A DNA stretch of 64,000 bases from SAR324 cluster bacterium (GCA_028282885.1 JANQGX010000081.1:1-64000); one strand, 5' to 3'; shown: positions 43,384 to 52,683, numbered from the stretch's first letter. Translations and numbers: made by a program. Notes: generated by a model from the sequence alone, not told the origin.

Positions 43384-45732
43384 TCACATCAAACACGCCT
43401 TCACCGCCCGCTTGACCAGGGTTTTAAGGATCGTTACCTTATACCCGTTCTTCCCAAATCGTATGGCAGATTCAACAGCCATTGAACCTGTTTCAGCGGC
43501 GTCAATCTCGCCGACCTTTTTACCTGTTATGAAAGCTTCCGCTTTTTTAGCTCTCAATGGTATCGGAGCGCTTGCTCCCAGGGCAATCCTGGCTGATTTT
43601 ATCAGCCCGGCTTCAATCTCCAAAGCGATCGCGACACTCAGAATCGGGAAATCAATTGCCTTCCTGATCCTGAATTTCAGGTAAGTCGTTTTGAGATGCT
43701 CCGATGTTGGAATACCGATGTTCTTTACCAGCTCTCCCCTCTCCAGCACTGTGGAAGACATAAGTCCGGCACTGAAAAAATCTTCAGCCGGGATTATCCT
43801 TCGGTTTGTCTGAATCTCCGCATCAAGAGCAAGAAGCACAGGAGCAAGATCTGAAGGGCACGAGGCGATACAGCCACAATTGAAACAGCGATTGGCTTCC
43901 CGCAAAATCTGCCCGGTATCCATTCCCGGGCTTTCTGCCTTCAGGCCGCTTTTGGAGAAAACATCCCGACTCGACTGAACTCCTTGTGAGGTTCCGAGAC
44001 TGCCGATATCAAACCTGTTCAGTTCCTTTTGCCCGGAAATGACCGGTTTATCTTGCTTTCCCAGGAATCCGGATATGGCATCACTTCCCCGTCTCCCGGC
44101 TGCCAATGCTTCAACTACCGATGCCGGACCCGTTACCGAATCACCCCCGGCAAAAACACCTTTGATATCCGTTGCCTGGGTCGATTCGTCAACCCGGATC
44201 AGTCCCTTCTGAAAATCGGATTCATTTTCCAGGAAATCGCTATCCGGTTTTTGTCCGATCGCCAGCAGAATGGCATCCGCTTCCAGTTCGTCAACCTCTG
44301 ATTCGTCAAAACCGGGATTAAACTGCCCCGCTTCATCAAAAACGGAAATGCACTTTTTGACGCTGAGTTGCAGCATGCCATTTTCTTTCCTAATGATCCC
44401 GGAGGGACCAAACGAATTTTTTATCGTCACTCCGCATCTTTCAGCCATGTCCAGCTCATCGATTGATGCCGGCATTTCATCCCGGGCTTCAAGGCATACC
44501 ATAATAACTTCAGCAGATCCCAGCTTTTTAGCGGTCACTGCCACATCAACAGCCACGTTTCCGCCTCCAATGACAATCACCTTTTGACCCGGTACCTGCT
44601 CTTGCCCTTTGTTGACTTCTATCAGAAAATCCAAGCCGGAACGGGAATACTCTTCGCCCTTGATTCCAAGTGAGGCATTTTGCCAGGCTCCGTTCGCTAT
44701 GTAGACCGCATCAAAGTCGCATTTCAGGTCTTCAAACGGAAGGTGCTGTCCGATTCCGAACCCGGTTTTAAATTCGATGCCCATTTTTTGAAACGCACGG
44801 ATCTGTTGATTCAGAATGTCCTCTGAAAGGCGAAACGGGGGTATTCCATATCTCAGCATGCCACCGGTCTGATCCTGCAACTCAAATACGGTCACCGTGT
44901 GCCCGGCTTTTCGTAAGTAAAAAGCCGTCGCCAGTCCTGAAGGGCCGGATCCGATGACAGCTACTTTGTTTCCCGACTCCTTTTCCGGCGGATGATAGTA
45001 TCGGTCCTCGTTTTCCAATATGTAGTCGCCCATGAATCGTTCGATATTTCTGATCGATACCGATTCATCAAAGCCCTGTCGGGCGCAGCTATATTGGCAG
45101 AAATGAGGACAGATCCTGCCGGTGATGGCAGGCATGGGATTAGCTTCCAGGACGATCTCGGCGGCTTTATGATAATCCCCGGCCCTGACCAGGGCAAGGT
45201 AGTCCGGAATGCGGGTGCTTGCCGGACAGGCATTGGTACAGTTTGATTGATTGACTCTCATGGAGCCGAAGACGGAATGAAATCGATTGTCACCCGAAAG
45301 GGCATTGCAGATTTCTCCGCCTTTTCTCAGGCAGTTAAAAGTATTATCCGGACTGCGATAATACCAGCAACGGGGTTCCTGGCAGATATTCCCTGCCAGC
45401 GTACCCACGTTTCTGATCTGCGGGGAGGCCACTTCGGCAGATGCCTGGGCCAGCAGGGAAATCTCTTTATTGATCAGAGGATTATCGGCAATCTCTTTCA
45501 GGGTGGTTAAGGCCCCGATTTCAATTTTGCCTGTTTCATCCCGTATATAGGAGAGCCCTTCAATCGTTTTCAGGTTTACTATTGTATCCGGATATTGCGG
45601 ATGGATGTTGTCTTTCAATCCCCCCAAAAGATCGGTTCCTCCAGCCATCGGTCTGGCTGTTCCGTCATAGCTCTCCAGGATTTCCGCAGCATCAGCAAGG
45701 GATTCGCATTTTACATAGTTAAACGGTCTCAT
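43384..45732 (-). CDS. molybdenum hydroxylase FAD subunit with an inserted GltD-like NAD(P)H oxidoreductase module
   Basis: A 782-aa fusion. Residues 1-156 are a CoxM/HcrB-type FAD-binding domain (MAGGTDLLGG, IRNVGTLAGNICQ) with an Fe-S loop, Cys117, Cys122, Cys134 and Cys142, placed as in the 4Fe-4S loop of 4-hydroxybenzoyl-CoA reductase beta. At about 157 a GltD-like module begins: Fer4_20 cysteines 165, 169, 208, 212 and 216; FAD motif GSGPSG (261-266); NAD(P) motif GGGNVA (389-394); GVFAGGDSV near 525-533; and Cys616, 619, 621 and 625. At 626 the hydroxylase fold resumes (PSDLAPVLLALDAEI), followed by the CO_deh_flav_C domain. It overlaps the large-subunit gene by four bases. The module would let electrons pass from the molybdenum centre to NAD(P)+ or be split between acceptors. 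Confidence 0.85.
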   Translation of the reverse strand: MRPFNYVKCESLADAAEILESYDGTARPMAGGTDLLGGLKDNIHPQYPDTIVNLKTIEGLSYIRDETGKIEIGALTTLKEIADNPLINKEISLLAQASAEVASPQIRNVGTLAGNICQEPRCWYYRSPDNTFNCLRKGGEICNALSGDNRFHSVFGSMRVNQSNCTNACPASTRIPDYLALVRAGDYHKAAEIVLEANPMPAITGRICPHFCQYSCARQGFDESVSIRNIERFMGDYILENEDRYYHPPEKESGNKVAVIGSGPSGLATAFYLRKAGHTVTVFELQDQTGGMLRYGIPPFRLSEDILNQQIRAFQKMGIEFKTGFGIGQHLPFEDLKCDFDAVYIANGAWQNASLGIKGEEYSRSGLDFLIEVNKGQEQVPGQKVIVIGGGNVAVDVAVTAKKLGSAEVIMVCLEARDEMPASIDELDMAERCGVTIKNSFGPSGIIRKENGMLQLSVKKCISVFDEAGQFNPGFDESEVDELEADAILLAIGQKPDSDFLENESDFQKGLIRVDESTQATDIKGVFAGGDSVTGPASVVEALAAGRRGSDAISGFLGKQDKPVISGQKELNRFDIGSLGTSQGVQSSRDVFSKSGLKAESPGMDTGQILREANRCFNCGCIASCPSDLAPVLLALDAEIQTNRRIIPAEDFFSAGLMSSTVLERGELVKNIGIPTSEHLKTTYLKFRIRKAIDFPILSVAIALEIEAGLIKSARIALGASAPIPLRAKKAEAFITGKKVGEIDAAETGSMAVESAIRFGKNGYKVTILKTLVKRAVKACLM

Positions 45733-48128
45733 TTTTCAGTCTCCTTCTCCCCTTCATCATTTACGGAATTAATTTTATCCAGCGCCGCCAGAACCTTTTC
45801 CGGTTTAAACGGAGTTGAATTAACCAGGGCCCCGGTTGCATTGTAGATTGCAGAAGTTATCGCCCTGCAGGTGCAGGTGGTAACGGATTCGCCAATACCG
45901 CATGCTCCGTACTCACCGGCTCCTTTCCAGACTTCCATGGGAACACCTTCAATTTCAGGCATGTCCAGCATGGTAGGAATCCAGTAATCAATCCAGTTGA
46001 AGTTGAGTGGAATGCCGGTAGCCGGATCATAAACGATCTCTTCGGTGAGAGCTTCTCCCAATCCCATGGCCTGACCGCCAATGGTTTGTGCTTCGGCTCC
46101 CGAGGCATACATTACCGTCCCGCAGTCACTCAGTTGCACCAGTTTTGTAACCTCGACCCACCCGGTTTCCACATCCACTTCAACCTCGGCAAAGGTTGCT
46201 TCAAAGGGGACACCGGTAATTTCCAGGGGAGGCATTTTCTCCACAACCAGGTGAATAGGCACCAGGGTATCATTCCATAAAATATCCCTGATGCTTTTTT
46301 TAATCTGCGGATCGACGGTGCTGCATACCATTCCGCCCTTAATTGCAAGCTGATCAACCGGCTTTTCCATTTCTGTGGAAGCCATTGCCAGGATTTTCTT
46401 TTTCAGTTTTTCCGCCATATCCGGCATGAGTTCAGCGTGGAGAAAGGAAACCGCGCTATCGGTCTGTACCATATCCTTGTGCCCGGTATCTGTGTCCGCC
46501 TTTTCGATCCACTTGATCTGATCCGGGGCGATTCCCAGAAAATCCAGGTGTTCGGCGCAGGACCAGACAGCACAGGAGTTTGATCCGCACCCTGTCTCGG
46601 CCATGGTTGCCTCCAGAATAACGGAAAGATCCGGATTAAGCTTCAATCCCAGTTGCACCATCCCCCGGGGCTTCTCCTGCCAGGCGGTATGCCATCCGTT
46701 GTGCAGGGAAAATCCGAGACCCTTTTTTCGGCAACCGTCTATCAGGGGGCCTTCGTTGGTAGCCAATCTGTTTTCCCAGCCGATGCGCTTTGCACCTTCC
46801 CGCAACACACCACAAACGCTTTCATTGGGAAGCTTTTCCCATTCATGACCAAAATTCTTCATGGTCATTTCCAGGGGATCAATGGAGAGTTTTTCCGCCA
46901 GCAGGTCCACGGCCAGGAAAAGGGTCATATTGAACTGGTTATTGCCAATACCCCGTTTACATGAACTCGGTATTTTATTGGTATAAACGGCATAAGCTTC
47001 CATTTTCATATTGGGAATATGTGCCAGCATGCATTCGTCAATTTCAAAACCCGTCATGAACTTGAGAGCGGCGATGGTGTGTTCGCAATAGGCTCCGGAG
47101 TCACCGATTCCCTTGAAATAGCAGGCGGTGATAGTCCCGTCTTTCTTGGCACCCACCTTTCCATACCATTCAATCCCGTTTCTGGTATCATGGAAATCTT
47201 CATACCGGGTATATTTCATTTTGATCGGTCTTCCGGTTCTTCTGGCCGCAATAGCCGTATAGATGTAGTAGCACTGGTCTCCGGTGTTCCCCCTGCCAAA
47301 GCTACCACCGACATAAGGACAGATCACCCGGACTTTGTTGAGAGGGATCTCCAACATCTGGGAGATAAACATCCGGGTTTGATCCGCCTGGTAAAGGTTT
47401 GTCAGGCAGGTGAGCTCGTCGTCTTTCCATTCCATCAGACAGCCCCTGGTATCAAGGCAGCCATGATCGGCGAAATGATAGTCTGAACAGACTTCTACAA
47501 TTTCATCCGCCTCATGAAAACCCTTTTCAATATCCCCCCGTTCCCGGTAGACGTCCCCACCGCACACATCCTCGGGTAACATAATATTGCCTTCGGGATT
47601 GATTTCGGGATGAATAACGGGAGCTTCTTTCTTCATGGCCTCTTTTGGGTCAAGCACAAAATCCAGTTCCTCCCAATCGATCTCAATCAGGGACAAAGCC
47701 AGTTCGGCAATCTCTTCCGACTCGGCCACCACAAAGGCGCCCACCTCATCACCCACCCAACGTGCCATGTCATCCAGAACCTTTCTGTCGCGATAGGAAG
47801 GCCAATACATTTTCTCATAGGAGACGGTGTTATAGCTCGTCCAGGCGTTGGTCGTCGGTTTCAGTGCCAGCATTTCCGGATCATCATACCTTAATACCAG
47901 GTGAACCCCCGGCGACTCCTCTGCCTTTTTAGTATTCATGCTCCTGATTCGCGCATGGGGCAAGGGAGACCGCAATACCCTGGAATACAGCAATCCCGGG
48001 TATTGTATTCCCAGGGTTAAGTCATCGAGAAACTCCGCCTTGCCATTAGCTTTAACCCTGCCGTCAATTTTCGGCTTATAGGTCCCGACATGTTTTCTTG
48101 CTGTTCTTTGCTGATAACCCTGTTTCAT
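45729..48128 (-). CDS. molybdenum hydroxylase large subunit (molybdopterin-binding, xanthine dehydrogenase family)
   Basis: A 799-aa CoxL/XdhA/HcrA-type subunit. The N-terminal Ald_Xan_dh domain (GRVKANGKAEFLDD, LHSRVLRSP-like LYSRVLRSPLPHARI) is followed by the molybdopterin domain with YVGGSFGRGNTGDQ, GSNSCAVWSCAEH and the active-site Glu in GACGIGESVTTCTCRAI. Where many relatives have YRGxGRPE, this reads CKRGIGNNQFN, so the substrate pocket is unusual. It hydroxylates or reduces a heterocycle, aldehyde or aryl-CoA; the exact compound is unknown. Four-base overlaps with both flanking subunit genes show a single operon. Confidence 0.88.
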   Translation of the reverse strand: MKQGYQQRTARKHVGTYKPKIDGRVKANGKAEFLDDLTLGIQYPGLLYSRVLRSPLPHARIRSMNTKKAEESPGVHLVLRYDDPEMLALKPTTNAWTSYNTVSYEKMYWPSYRDRKVLDDMARWVGDEVGAFVVAESEEIAELALSLIEIDWEELDFVLDPKEAMKKEAPVIHPEINPEGNIMLPEDVCGGDVYRERGDIEKGFHEADEIVEVCSDYHFADHGCLDTRGCLMEWKDDELTCLTNLYQADQTRMFISQMLEIPLNKVRVICPYVGGSFGRGNTGDQCYYIYTAIAARRTGRPIKMKYTRYEDFHDTRNGIEWYGKVGAKKDGTITACYFKGIGDSGAYCEHTIAALKFMTGFEIDECMLAHIPNMKMEAYAVYTNKIPSSCKRGIGNNQFNMTLFLAVDLLAEKLSIDPLEMTMKNFGHEWEKLPNESVCGVLREGAKRIGWENRLATNEGPLIDGCRKKGLGFSLHNGWHTAWQEKPRGMVQLGLKLNPDLSVILEATMAETGCGSNSCAVWSCAEHLDFLGIAPDQIKWIEKADTDTGHKDMVQTDSAVSFLHAELMPDMAEKLKKKILAMASTEMEKPVDQLAIKGGMVCSTVDPQIKKSIRDILWNDTLVPIHLVVEKMPPLEITGVPFEATFAEVEVDVETGWVEVTKLVQLSDCGTVMYASGAEAQTIGGQAMGLGEALTEEIVYDPATGIPLNFNWIDYWIPTMLDMPEIEGVPMEVWKGAGEYGACGIGESVTTCTCRAITSAIYNATGALVNSTPFKPEKVLAALDKINSVNDEGEKETEK

Positions 48129-48634
48129 TTATCCTCCCTTGTTCCCTCTGCCGCGTTTTGAACAGCTTTCGTTATGGCAGGATAGCAGCCGCAACGACAG
48201 ATATTCCCGGATAGACCGTATTCAATCTCTTCCCTGGTTGGTTTGGGATTCTCGTTCAGCATGGCCTTGGCAGTCATCACAAACCCGGGTGTGCAATACC
48301 CGCATTGCATGGCAGTTCCGTAACCCGGCTCACACTGTTCCGCAAAGGCCTTAACCACGGAATCATCTGCTTCCAAACCTTCAATAGTCATTACTTCACA
48401 TTCATCTGCCTCCACAGCAAGCATCATGCAGGATAAAACCGCTTTGCCATTCAGGATCACGGTGCAGGCCCCGCAGGCTCCCTGGTCACAAGCCAGTTTT
48501 ACACCTGTCAGTCCCAGCCTTTCGCGGAGCAAATGGGATAGTGTTTCAGAGGGCTCTACATCACGGCCTATTTCATATTCTGCCCAAGTCCCGTTTACCT
48601 TTATTTTGATGATTTCCCGATTACTGTTTTTCAT
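48125..48634 (-). CDS. molybdenum hydroxylase 2Fe-2S subunit
   Basis: A 169-aa small subunit. The N-terminal plant-type ferredoxin domain has CDQGACGACTVILNGKAVLSC. The C-terminal helical 2Fe-2S domain has CGYCTPGF and CRCGCYPAI, which is slightly off the common CRCTGYxxI. It carries electrons from the molybdenum site to the FAD subunit. It is the first gene of the operon and overlaps the large-subunit gene by four bases. A weak GAGAGA ribosome site precedes it. Confidence 0.92.
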   Translation of the reverse strand: MKNSNREIIKIKVNGTWAEYEIGRDVEPSETLSHLLRERLGLTGVKLACDQGACGACTVILNGKAVLSCMMLAVEADECEVMTIEGLEADDSVVKAFAEQCEPGYGTAMQCGYCTPGFVMTAKAMLNENPKPTREEIEYGLSGNICRCGCYPAITKAVQNAAEGTREDK

Positions 48635-48878
48635 GATCTCTCTTTATAAAACCTGGTTAAATCGCAAACATTGTTGTATCCAAAACACCTGCCTGCTGTT
48701 TTTGCTCTTATCCCGATCCAAAGGTGCAAGGTACGCAGCACAAAATCGGGATATGGCAGCATATGGAACCAATCCCTCCCTGCAGGTACAGGGCGTCGCT
48801 TTGGTGCTTTGTTCATGTTGGTTTTTTCTATCATCAGAATTTTCCAATCGACAATACAAAGACATTAATAGGGTTATG

Positions 48879-48893
48879 ATAGGTAAAACCTAT
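48879..48893. promoter_or_regulatory. ATAGG-N5-CCTAT palindrome upstream of the molybdenum hydroxylase operon
   Basis: ATAGG-TAAAA-CCTAT lies 245 bp before the 2Fe-2S gene. The same dyad with the same 5-bp spacer occurs at 54983-54997 upstream of the maturation operon. Each contains one TACCTAT, which fits the TACYYMT heptamer bound by NarL/LuxR-type HTH proteins. A PAS/LuxR regulator gene lies between the two sites. Otherwise 48635-49179 has no recognised gene. Confidence 0.5.
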
Positions 48894-49179
48894 TAACTGA
48901 TCAATGAAAGCAACTCAGGCAAGCATGAGCAAGGCAGGAGAGAGCGGTGAAAAATACAACCAAGGTGACAGTTCTGCTGGATTATGAAGTGGCTCCAACA
49001 GTGTTGTGCATTGGGGTAAGCTTTCCTGTCGCTCCGGGGAATGACTAATAGTTAGCTAGGGAACTTGGACCCGTTTGGCTGAATGTCGAAACCAGGTGAG
49101 CTGAATTTGCGGGAATCGCAGCGAAGAATCTGATCAATGCAGGCTTGAATACCAAAACAGTCCTGACATTGTAAAAACA

Positions 49180-50805
49180 TTAATCCTGTCCCAACATCTG
49201 AAGATGAGTTACCAGATTGACCTTCTCATTGTTGATTTCCAGTTTGGAGCGAATGTTTTTTCGATGAAAAGAGATAGCGGCAATGGAGACATTTAGCAAC
49301 TCGGCGATTTCCTTGGAGGTTTTACCGCTGCGAACGAAATCGGCAACTTTTATTTCGGTCGGAGAAAGCCTGCTTTTCCAGTTTGAAAGGGATTTGGCAA
49401 AAGAGGAAGAGATGTCGACCAGATGTGATTTAATCATATTGATAAAGGTCGTCTGGTCAGTTGTCAACGTGGTTAGGGTTAGATCGTGAATATAGGGCAG
49501 AACAAATTTATCCAGCGTCTCCAGGATATTAGACCTGATTTCTTCCGATTTTTGTTCCTGGTGCTCCAGCAAAACGGATAGCGCATTGTTCACCTTTTGC
49601 AGTTTTTCAGCTTGCACCGTGAGTTCTTCCTCCTTCTCTTTCAGGTTGTTTGTTGTCTTCACATGGGTTGTCACATCGAAGATAATGCCATTTGAATAGA
49701 TGAGCTGGCTTTTTTCATCAAACAGATGGTTGGCAATAAAACGGATCCATCGCCATTCCTGAAGGACGGGATGAAAAATCCTGATGGTATCTTCGAATTT
49801 CGGGGTCAGGGGCTGTTTGGCCAGGTTTTCCTTAATTCGCCTGGAGTCATCCGGGTGCATCAAATCAAGCCAGGCGGCAAATCCGGGTTCGGTTACCCCC
49901 AGCAGATCCATGATGGACGGACTGGCAAACACGACATCCGTGCACAGGGGATCATTATCCCTGATGGACAGTCGATAAACGGCAAAGTTCGTTGCTGTTT
50001 CCATCAGCGACTGTAGATGCTCTTCTGTCTTTTGCAGCGAATGTTCGGCAAGCTTTCGTTTGGTGATGTCCTGCCCAAATCCAAAAACCTTGGTTCTGTG
50101 TCCATCCTCATCAAAAACCGGGATAAACGAATCATCTATCCAACGCATCTGTCCATCGGGACGGATAATACGATATTGAATAAACAACGGTTCTTTGCCC
50201 AGGTTTTTGATCGACTCCACAACCCTGCCCTGGTCTTCCTGGTGAACGTATTTAATCCAACCGTCGGACGATCCAATAATGTCTTCGGGAGGTACACCCC
50301 AGATCTCCGTTCCCAGTGTATTGCCATAGTTGACCTTGAATCCGTCTTCATAGTTGGCGAAGATGACCGGCATATGCTCTGTGACTTGCACAAACCATTG
50401 CTCAGCTTCTTCGCGGTTCATTCTCTCCTGCCTCAGCTGAGCAGAGGTTCTGACCCTGGCTTCCAAATCCGGCTTTACGATGGGTTTGCAGACCACCTCC
50501 GCATCACAGGTCTGAATAACTTTTTTTACCGAGGCTTTAGGTTCTTGCTCAATAAGCCAAATGAATGATGCAGAAAGCTGGTTTTTCAAATCATCGACCC
50601 AATTGGCTACAGCAGCCGCTTTACCTGAAATCAGATGATCGTCCGCAAAGATAAAATCAACCTTTTCAGCTTTGTAGGTTTGGAGGATTTTATCGACAAG
50701 CTTTTTGTTGAACGGACCTGCCAGTTCAATCATTGAGGAGTCCTTTAATACAGATTTTATCCTGTTTTTCTCCTCGCTCAATACCCCAATCAGTAGTATC
50801 TTCAT
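49180..50805 (-). CDS. LuxR-family regulator with receiver-like and PAS domains
   Basis: A 541-aa protein. The start at 50805 (MKILLIGVLSEEKNR) follows GGGGAAGGAAACT; the frame is open to 51045, but without protein-like sequence. Residues 1-120 look like a receiver domain with FADDHLI and VVCKPI but without the N-terminal acidic pair, so phosphorylation is doubtful. Two PAS domains with PAC motifs follow (GFGQDITKRKLAE near 265), then a coiled coil, and a C-terminal LuxR-type HTH (LSPTEIKVADFVRSGKTSKE, then ISFHRKNIRSKL). It is probably soluble and ligand- or redox-sensing. It lies between the hydroxylase and maturation operons and is a good candidate to control both. Confidence 0.85.
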   Translation of the reverse strand: MKILLIGVLSEEKNRIKSVLKDSSMIELAGPFNKKLVDKILQTYKAEKVDFIFADDHLISGKAAAVANWVDDLKNQLSASFIWLIEQEPKASVKKVIQTCDAEVVCKPIVKPDLEARVRTSAQLRQERMNREEAEQWFVQVTEHMPVIFANYEDGFKVNYGNTLGTEIWGVPPEDIIGSSDGWIKYVHQEDQGRVVESIKNLGKEPLFIQYRIIRPDGQMRWIDDSFIPVFDEDGHRTKVFGFGQDITKRKLAEHSLQKTEEHLQSLMETATNFAVYRLSIRDNDPLCTDVVFASPSIMDLLGVTEPGFAAWLDLMHPDDSRRIKENLAKQPLTPKFEDTIRIFHPVLQEWRWIRFIANHLFDEKSQLIYSNGIIFDVTTHVKTTNNLKEKEEELTVQAEKLQKVNNALSVLLEHQEQKSEEIRSNILETLDKFVLPYIHDLTLTTLTTDQTTFINMIKSHLVDISSSFAKSLSNWKSRLSPTEIKVADFVRSGKTSKEIAELLNVSIAAISFHRKNIRSKLEINNEKVNLVTHLQMLGQD

Positions 50806-51250
50806 AGTTTCCTTCCCCGTAACATTGATGTTGGTGGTAGTATAACGGGACGTCACCAAGAAGACAAATGAAGCAATCTCATCTCGCAAGAGGCCTTGAA
50901 GTAAGGAGTGATATTCACAAAGCCAGTCAATTCCATTGCTGTTTTGTGAAACGGTTGGGAAGACAACAAATGACGGCTGGTATCGTGAGACGGATGAACT
51001 TGAACTCCGAAACTCAAATCCAGATTGAATACCTTGATACGCCAAAAAGCGATTACGCCCAGAATGACAAACAGTCTGTTTCAGGGATGATTAAGAGGGC
51101 AATTAGAGAAACTCGATTAGCAAAATGGATGGGGTCTTGATGGGTTTTTCTGTTTTATCCACTGCAAATAAGGACATAGCGAGAATTTCATAACCAGACA
51201 AGCTTTCACCAAAACTCATTGTCTCTGATCACAGCTACTTGGATCTTTAC
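50806..51250. other. intergenic region upstream of the LuxR-type gene
   Basis: No gene is supported here. Open frames on both strands lack ribosome sites and recognisable sequence. The right-hand part becomes AT-rich toward the toxin-antitoxin module. Confidence 0.4.
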
Positions 51251-51272
51251 TTAGTTTAAATATTAGTTTAAA
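51251..51272 (+). promoter_or_regulatory. direct repeats in the toxin-antitoxin promoter
   Basis: TTAGTTTAAA occurs at 51251-51260 and again at 51263-51272, 12 bp apart, about 38 bp before the antitoxin start and within a very AT-rich stretch. Phd-type antitoxins bind repeated sites in their own promoters, so autoregulation is likely. Confidence 0.4.
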
Positions 51273-51309
51273 ATATGATCAAATAATAAGTTATATTATA
51301 GGAGGACAT

Positions 51310-51552
51310 ATGATTCGGCTGAATATTCATGAAGCAAAGACAAATCTTTCTAAATACTTGAATTCTTTATCAAGTGGAGAGCGGATTATTATATGCAAAC
51401 GAAATGTCCCGATTGCCGAGATTCGACCAATTGATCAGCCTGCGACTGATCCACGACCTGTTGGATTAGCTAAAGGAGAATTTGAAGTAACCGATTCGTT
51501 TTTTGAACCACTTCCAGATGAAGTACTTGATGCATTTTATGGAGAGAAATAA
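51310..51552 (+). CDS. Phd/YefM-type antitoxin
   Basis: An 80-aa protein. The N-terminal half, RLNIHEAKTNLSKYLNSLSSG, then ERIIICKRNVPIAEIRP, is the Phd/YefM DNA-binding fold. The C-terminal part (LAKGEFEVTDSFFEPLPDEV) resembles the toxin-neutralising tail of antitoxins paired with PIN toxins. TAGGAGG precedes the ATG. Its TAA shares one base with the ATG of the toxin gene (TAATG), the usual coupling of type II modules. Confidence 0.92.
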   Translation: MIRLNIHEAKTNLSKYLNSLSSGERIIICKRNVPIAEIRPIDQPATDPRPVGLAKGEFEVTDSFFEPLPDEVLDAFYGEK

Positions 51553-51938
51553 TGCGAATCCTGCTTGATACCTGCACTTTTCTCTGGATAATAACAGATG
51601 ATGCCAGGCTTAGTGATAGAGCAAGAACTCTTTTTAAGGAAAAGAGTAATGAAGTTTATCTTAGTTCAGTTTCGTCTTGGGAAATTACTTTGAAATTCGG
51701 GCTGGGAAAACTGAACTTGCCGTTAGAACCCAAAAGATATATACCGATACAGCGAACAAAACACAATATCTCAAGTTGCTCTTTGAATGAAGAAGCCACG
51801 CTTTATATCTCTAAATTGCCTGATATCCATAAAGATCCTTTTGACCGCATGTTGATTTGTCAGGCAAACACTTCAGACATGATTCTACTTACGCCTGATG
51901 AGTTTATAGCACAGTACCCTGTCAGGTACGAGTGGTGA
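51552..51938 (+). CDS. PIN-domain toxin (VapC/Sll0205-like)
   Basis: A 128-aa PIN-domain ribonuclease. Acidic metal-binding residues are visible in LLDTCTFLWIITDD (Asp6), SSVSSWEITLK (Glu near 43), DPFDRMLICQA (Asp near 95) and LTPDE. The pattern fits the Sll0205-like PIN branch, partnered by Phd antitoxins. It should cleave RNA when freed from the antitoxin. The pair is AT-rich compared with its neighbours, which suggests recent acquisition. Its catalytic residues are complete, so the module may be active. Confidence 0.9.
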   Translation: MRILLDTCTFLWIITDDARLSDRARTLFKEKSNEVYLSSVSSWEITLKFGLGKLNLPLEPKRYIPIQRTKHNISSCSLNEEATLYISKLPDIHKDPFDRMLICQANTSDMILLTPDEFIAQYPVRYEW

Positions 51939-52082
51939 CAGGAAAAAGGAACTCACGGGATTTTCGCCCAAATATTGGTCAAGATTTGAAAATCGTCGAA
52001 CACTTGAAATGCCGAAGTTATAATAAAGACAGAGATACGAGGACATTAAAGAACAAGTTCTGTTTCGCCTGAATTCGCCTCT

Positions 52083-52682
52083 TTACGCACGATTGATAAC
52101 CGTGAGCGAGGCGTACTCCTGTTTGATTTGAAACAGGCGCTTCAAAGGGATCCCCGTGAGATGGCAGATAATCGCCCTGTTCACCCCAGCATGACCCACT
52201 ATCAGAATATCGCCCCTTGTTGATTCTGTTAGTCGATTGAAAACGGGGATAATTCGTTTTTGCACATCCCGAAAGCTCTCCCCCCCCGGAGGTCGATAGT
52301 CCGCCAGATTCAGCCCGCGTTTCTCGTATTCCCCGGGAAAATGTTTCTTAACCTCTTGCACTGTCAAACCATCCCAGCAACCCAGGTCGATCTCTCTCAA
52401 AGTCGGCAAAACAGTGAGTTGTGTACCGGTATGGTTTGCAATAATCCGGGCTGACTCCCTTGATCGGGCCAGATCACTCGCAAAAACAGCTTCAAAGGAC
52501 CCCGGTAAAGTGTTTTGAATTAGGGAGTTGATCTGACTGATTCCCAAGGCGCTGAGCGGAATATCTGTTTTTCCAATATAACGTCCCTTCTCTCCACTGC
52601 AGATATGCCCATGCCGGATCAGATAGATTTTACCGTTTGAATCATTCGAGTTTCGCTTTAATGAGATCTCTAACGAATTCAT
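52083..52682 (-). CDS. histidine phosphatase family protein (CobC/GpmB-like)
   Basis: A 199-aa phosphoglycerate-mutase-fold phosphatase. The catalytic RHG lies in YLIRHGHICSGEKGRYIGKTD, similar to alpha-ribazole phosphatase. Other conserved parts are FASDLARSRESARII, LREIDLGCWDGLTVQE and the second histidine in IVGHAGVNRAI. It is the last gene of the XdhC/MocA-HD operon, separated from it by one base. Association with molybdenum-hydroxylase maturation genes suggests hydrolysis of a nucleotide or cofactor phosphate there rather than a role in cobalamin synthesis, since no cobalamin genes are present. Confidence 0.85.
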   Translation of the reverse strand: MNSLEISLKRNSNDSNGKIYLIRHGHICSGEKGRYIGKTDIPLSALGISQINSLIQNTLPGSFEAVFASDLARSRESARIIANHTGTQLTVLPTLREIDLGCWDGLTVQEVKKHFPGEYEKRGLNLADYRPPGGESFRDVQKRIIPVFNRLTESTRGDILIVGHAGVNRAIICHLTGIPLKRLFQIKQEYASLTVINRA

Positions 52683-52683
52683 C

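Noticed and set aside
50868..51140. A 90-aa plus-strand frame upstream of the toxin-antitoxin pair
   Set aside because: No ribosome site, no family resemblance, and partly antisense to the extended LuxR-gene frame.
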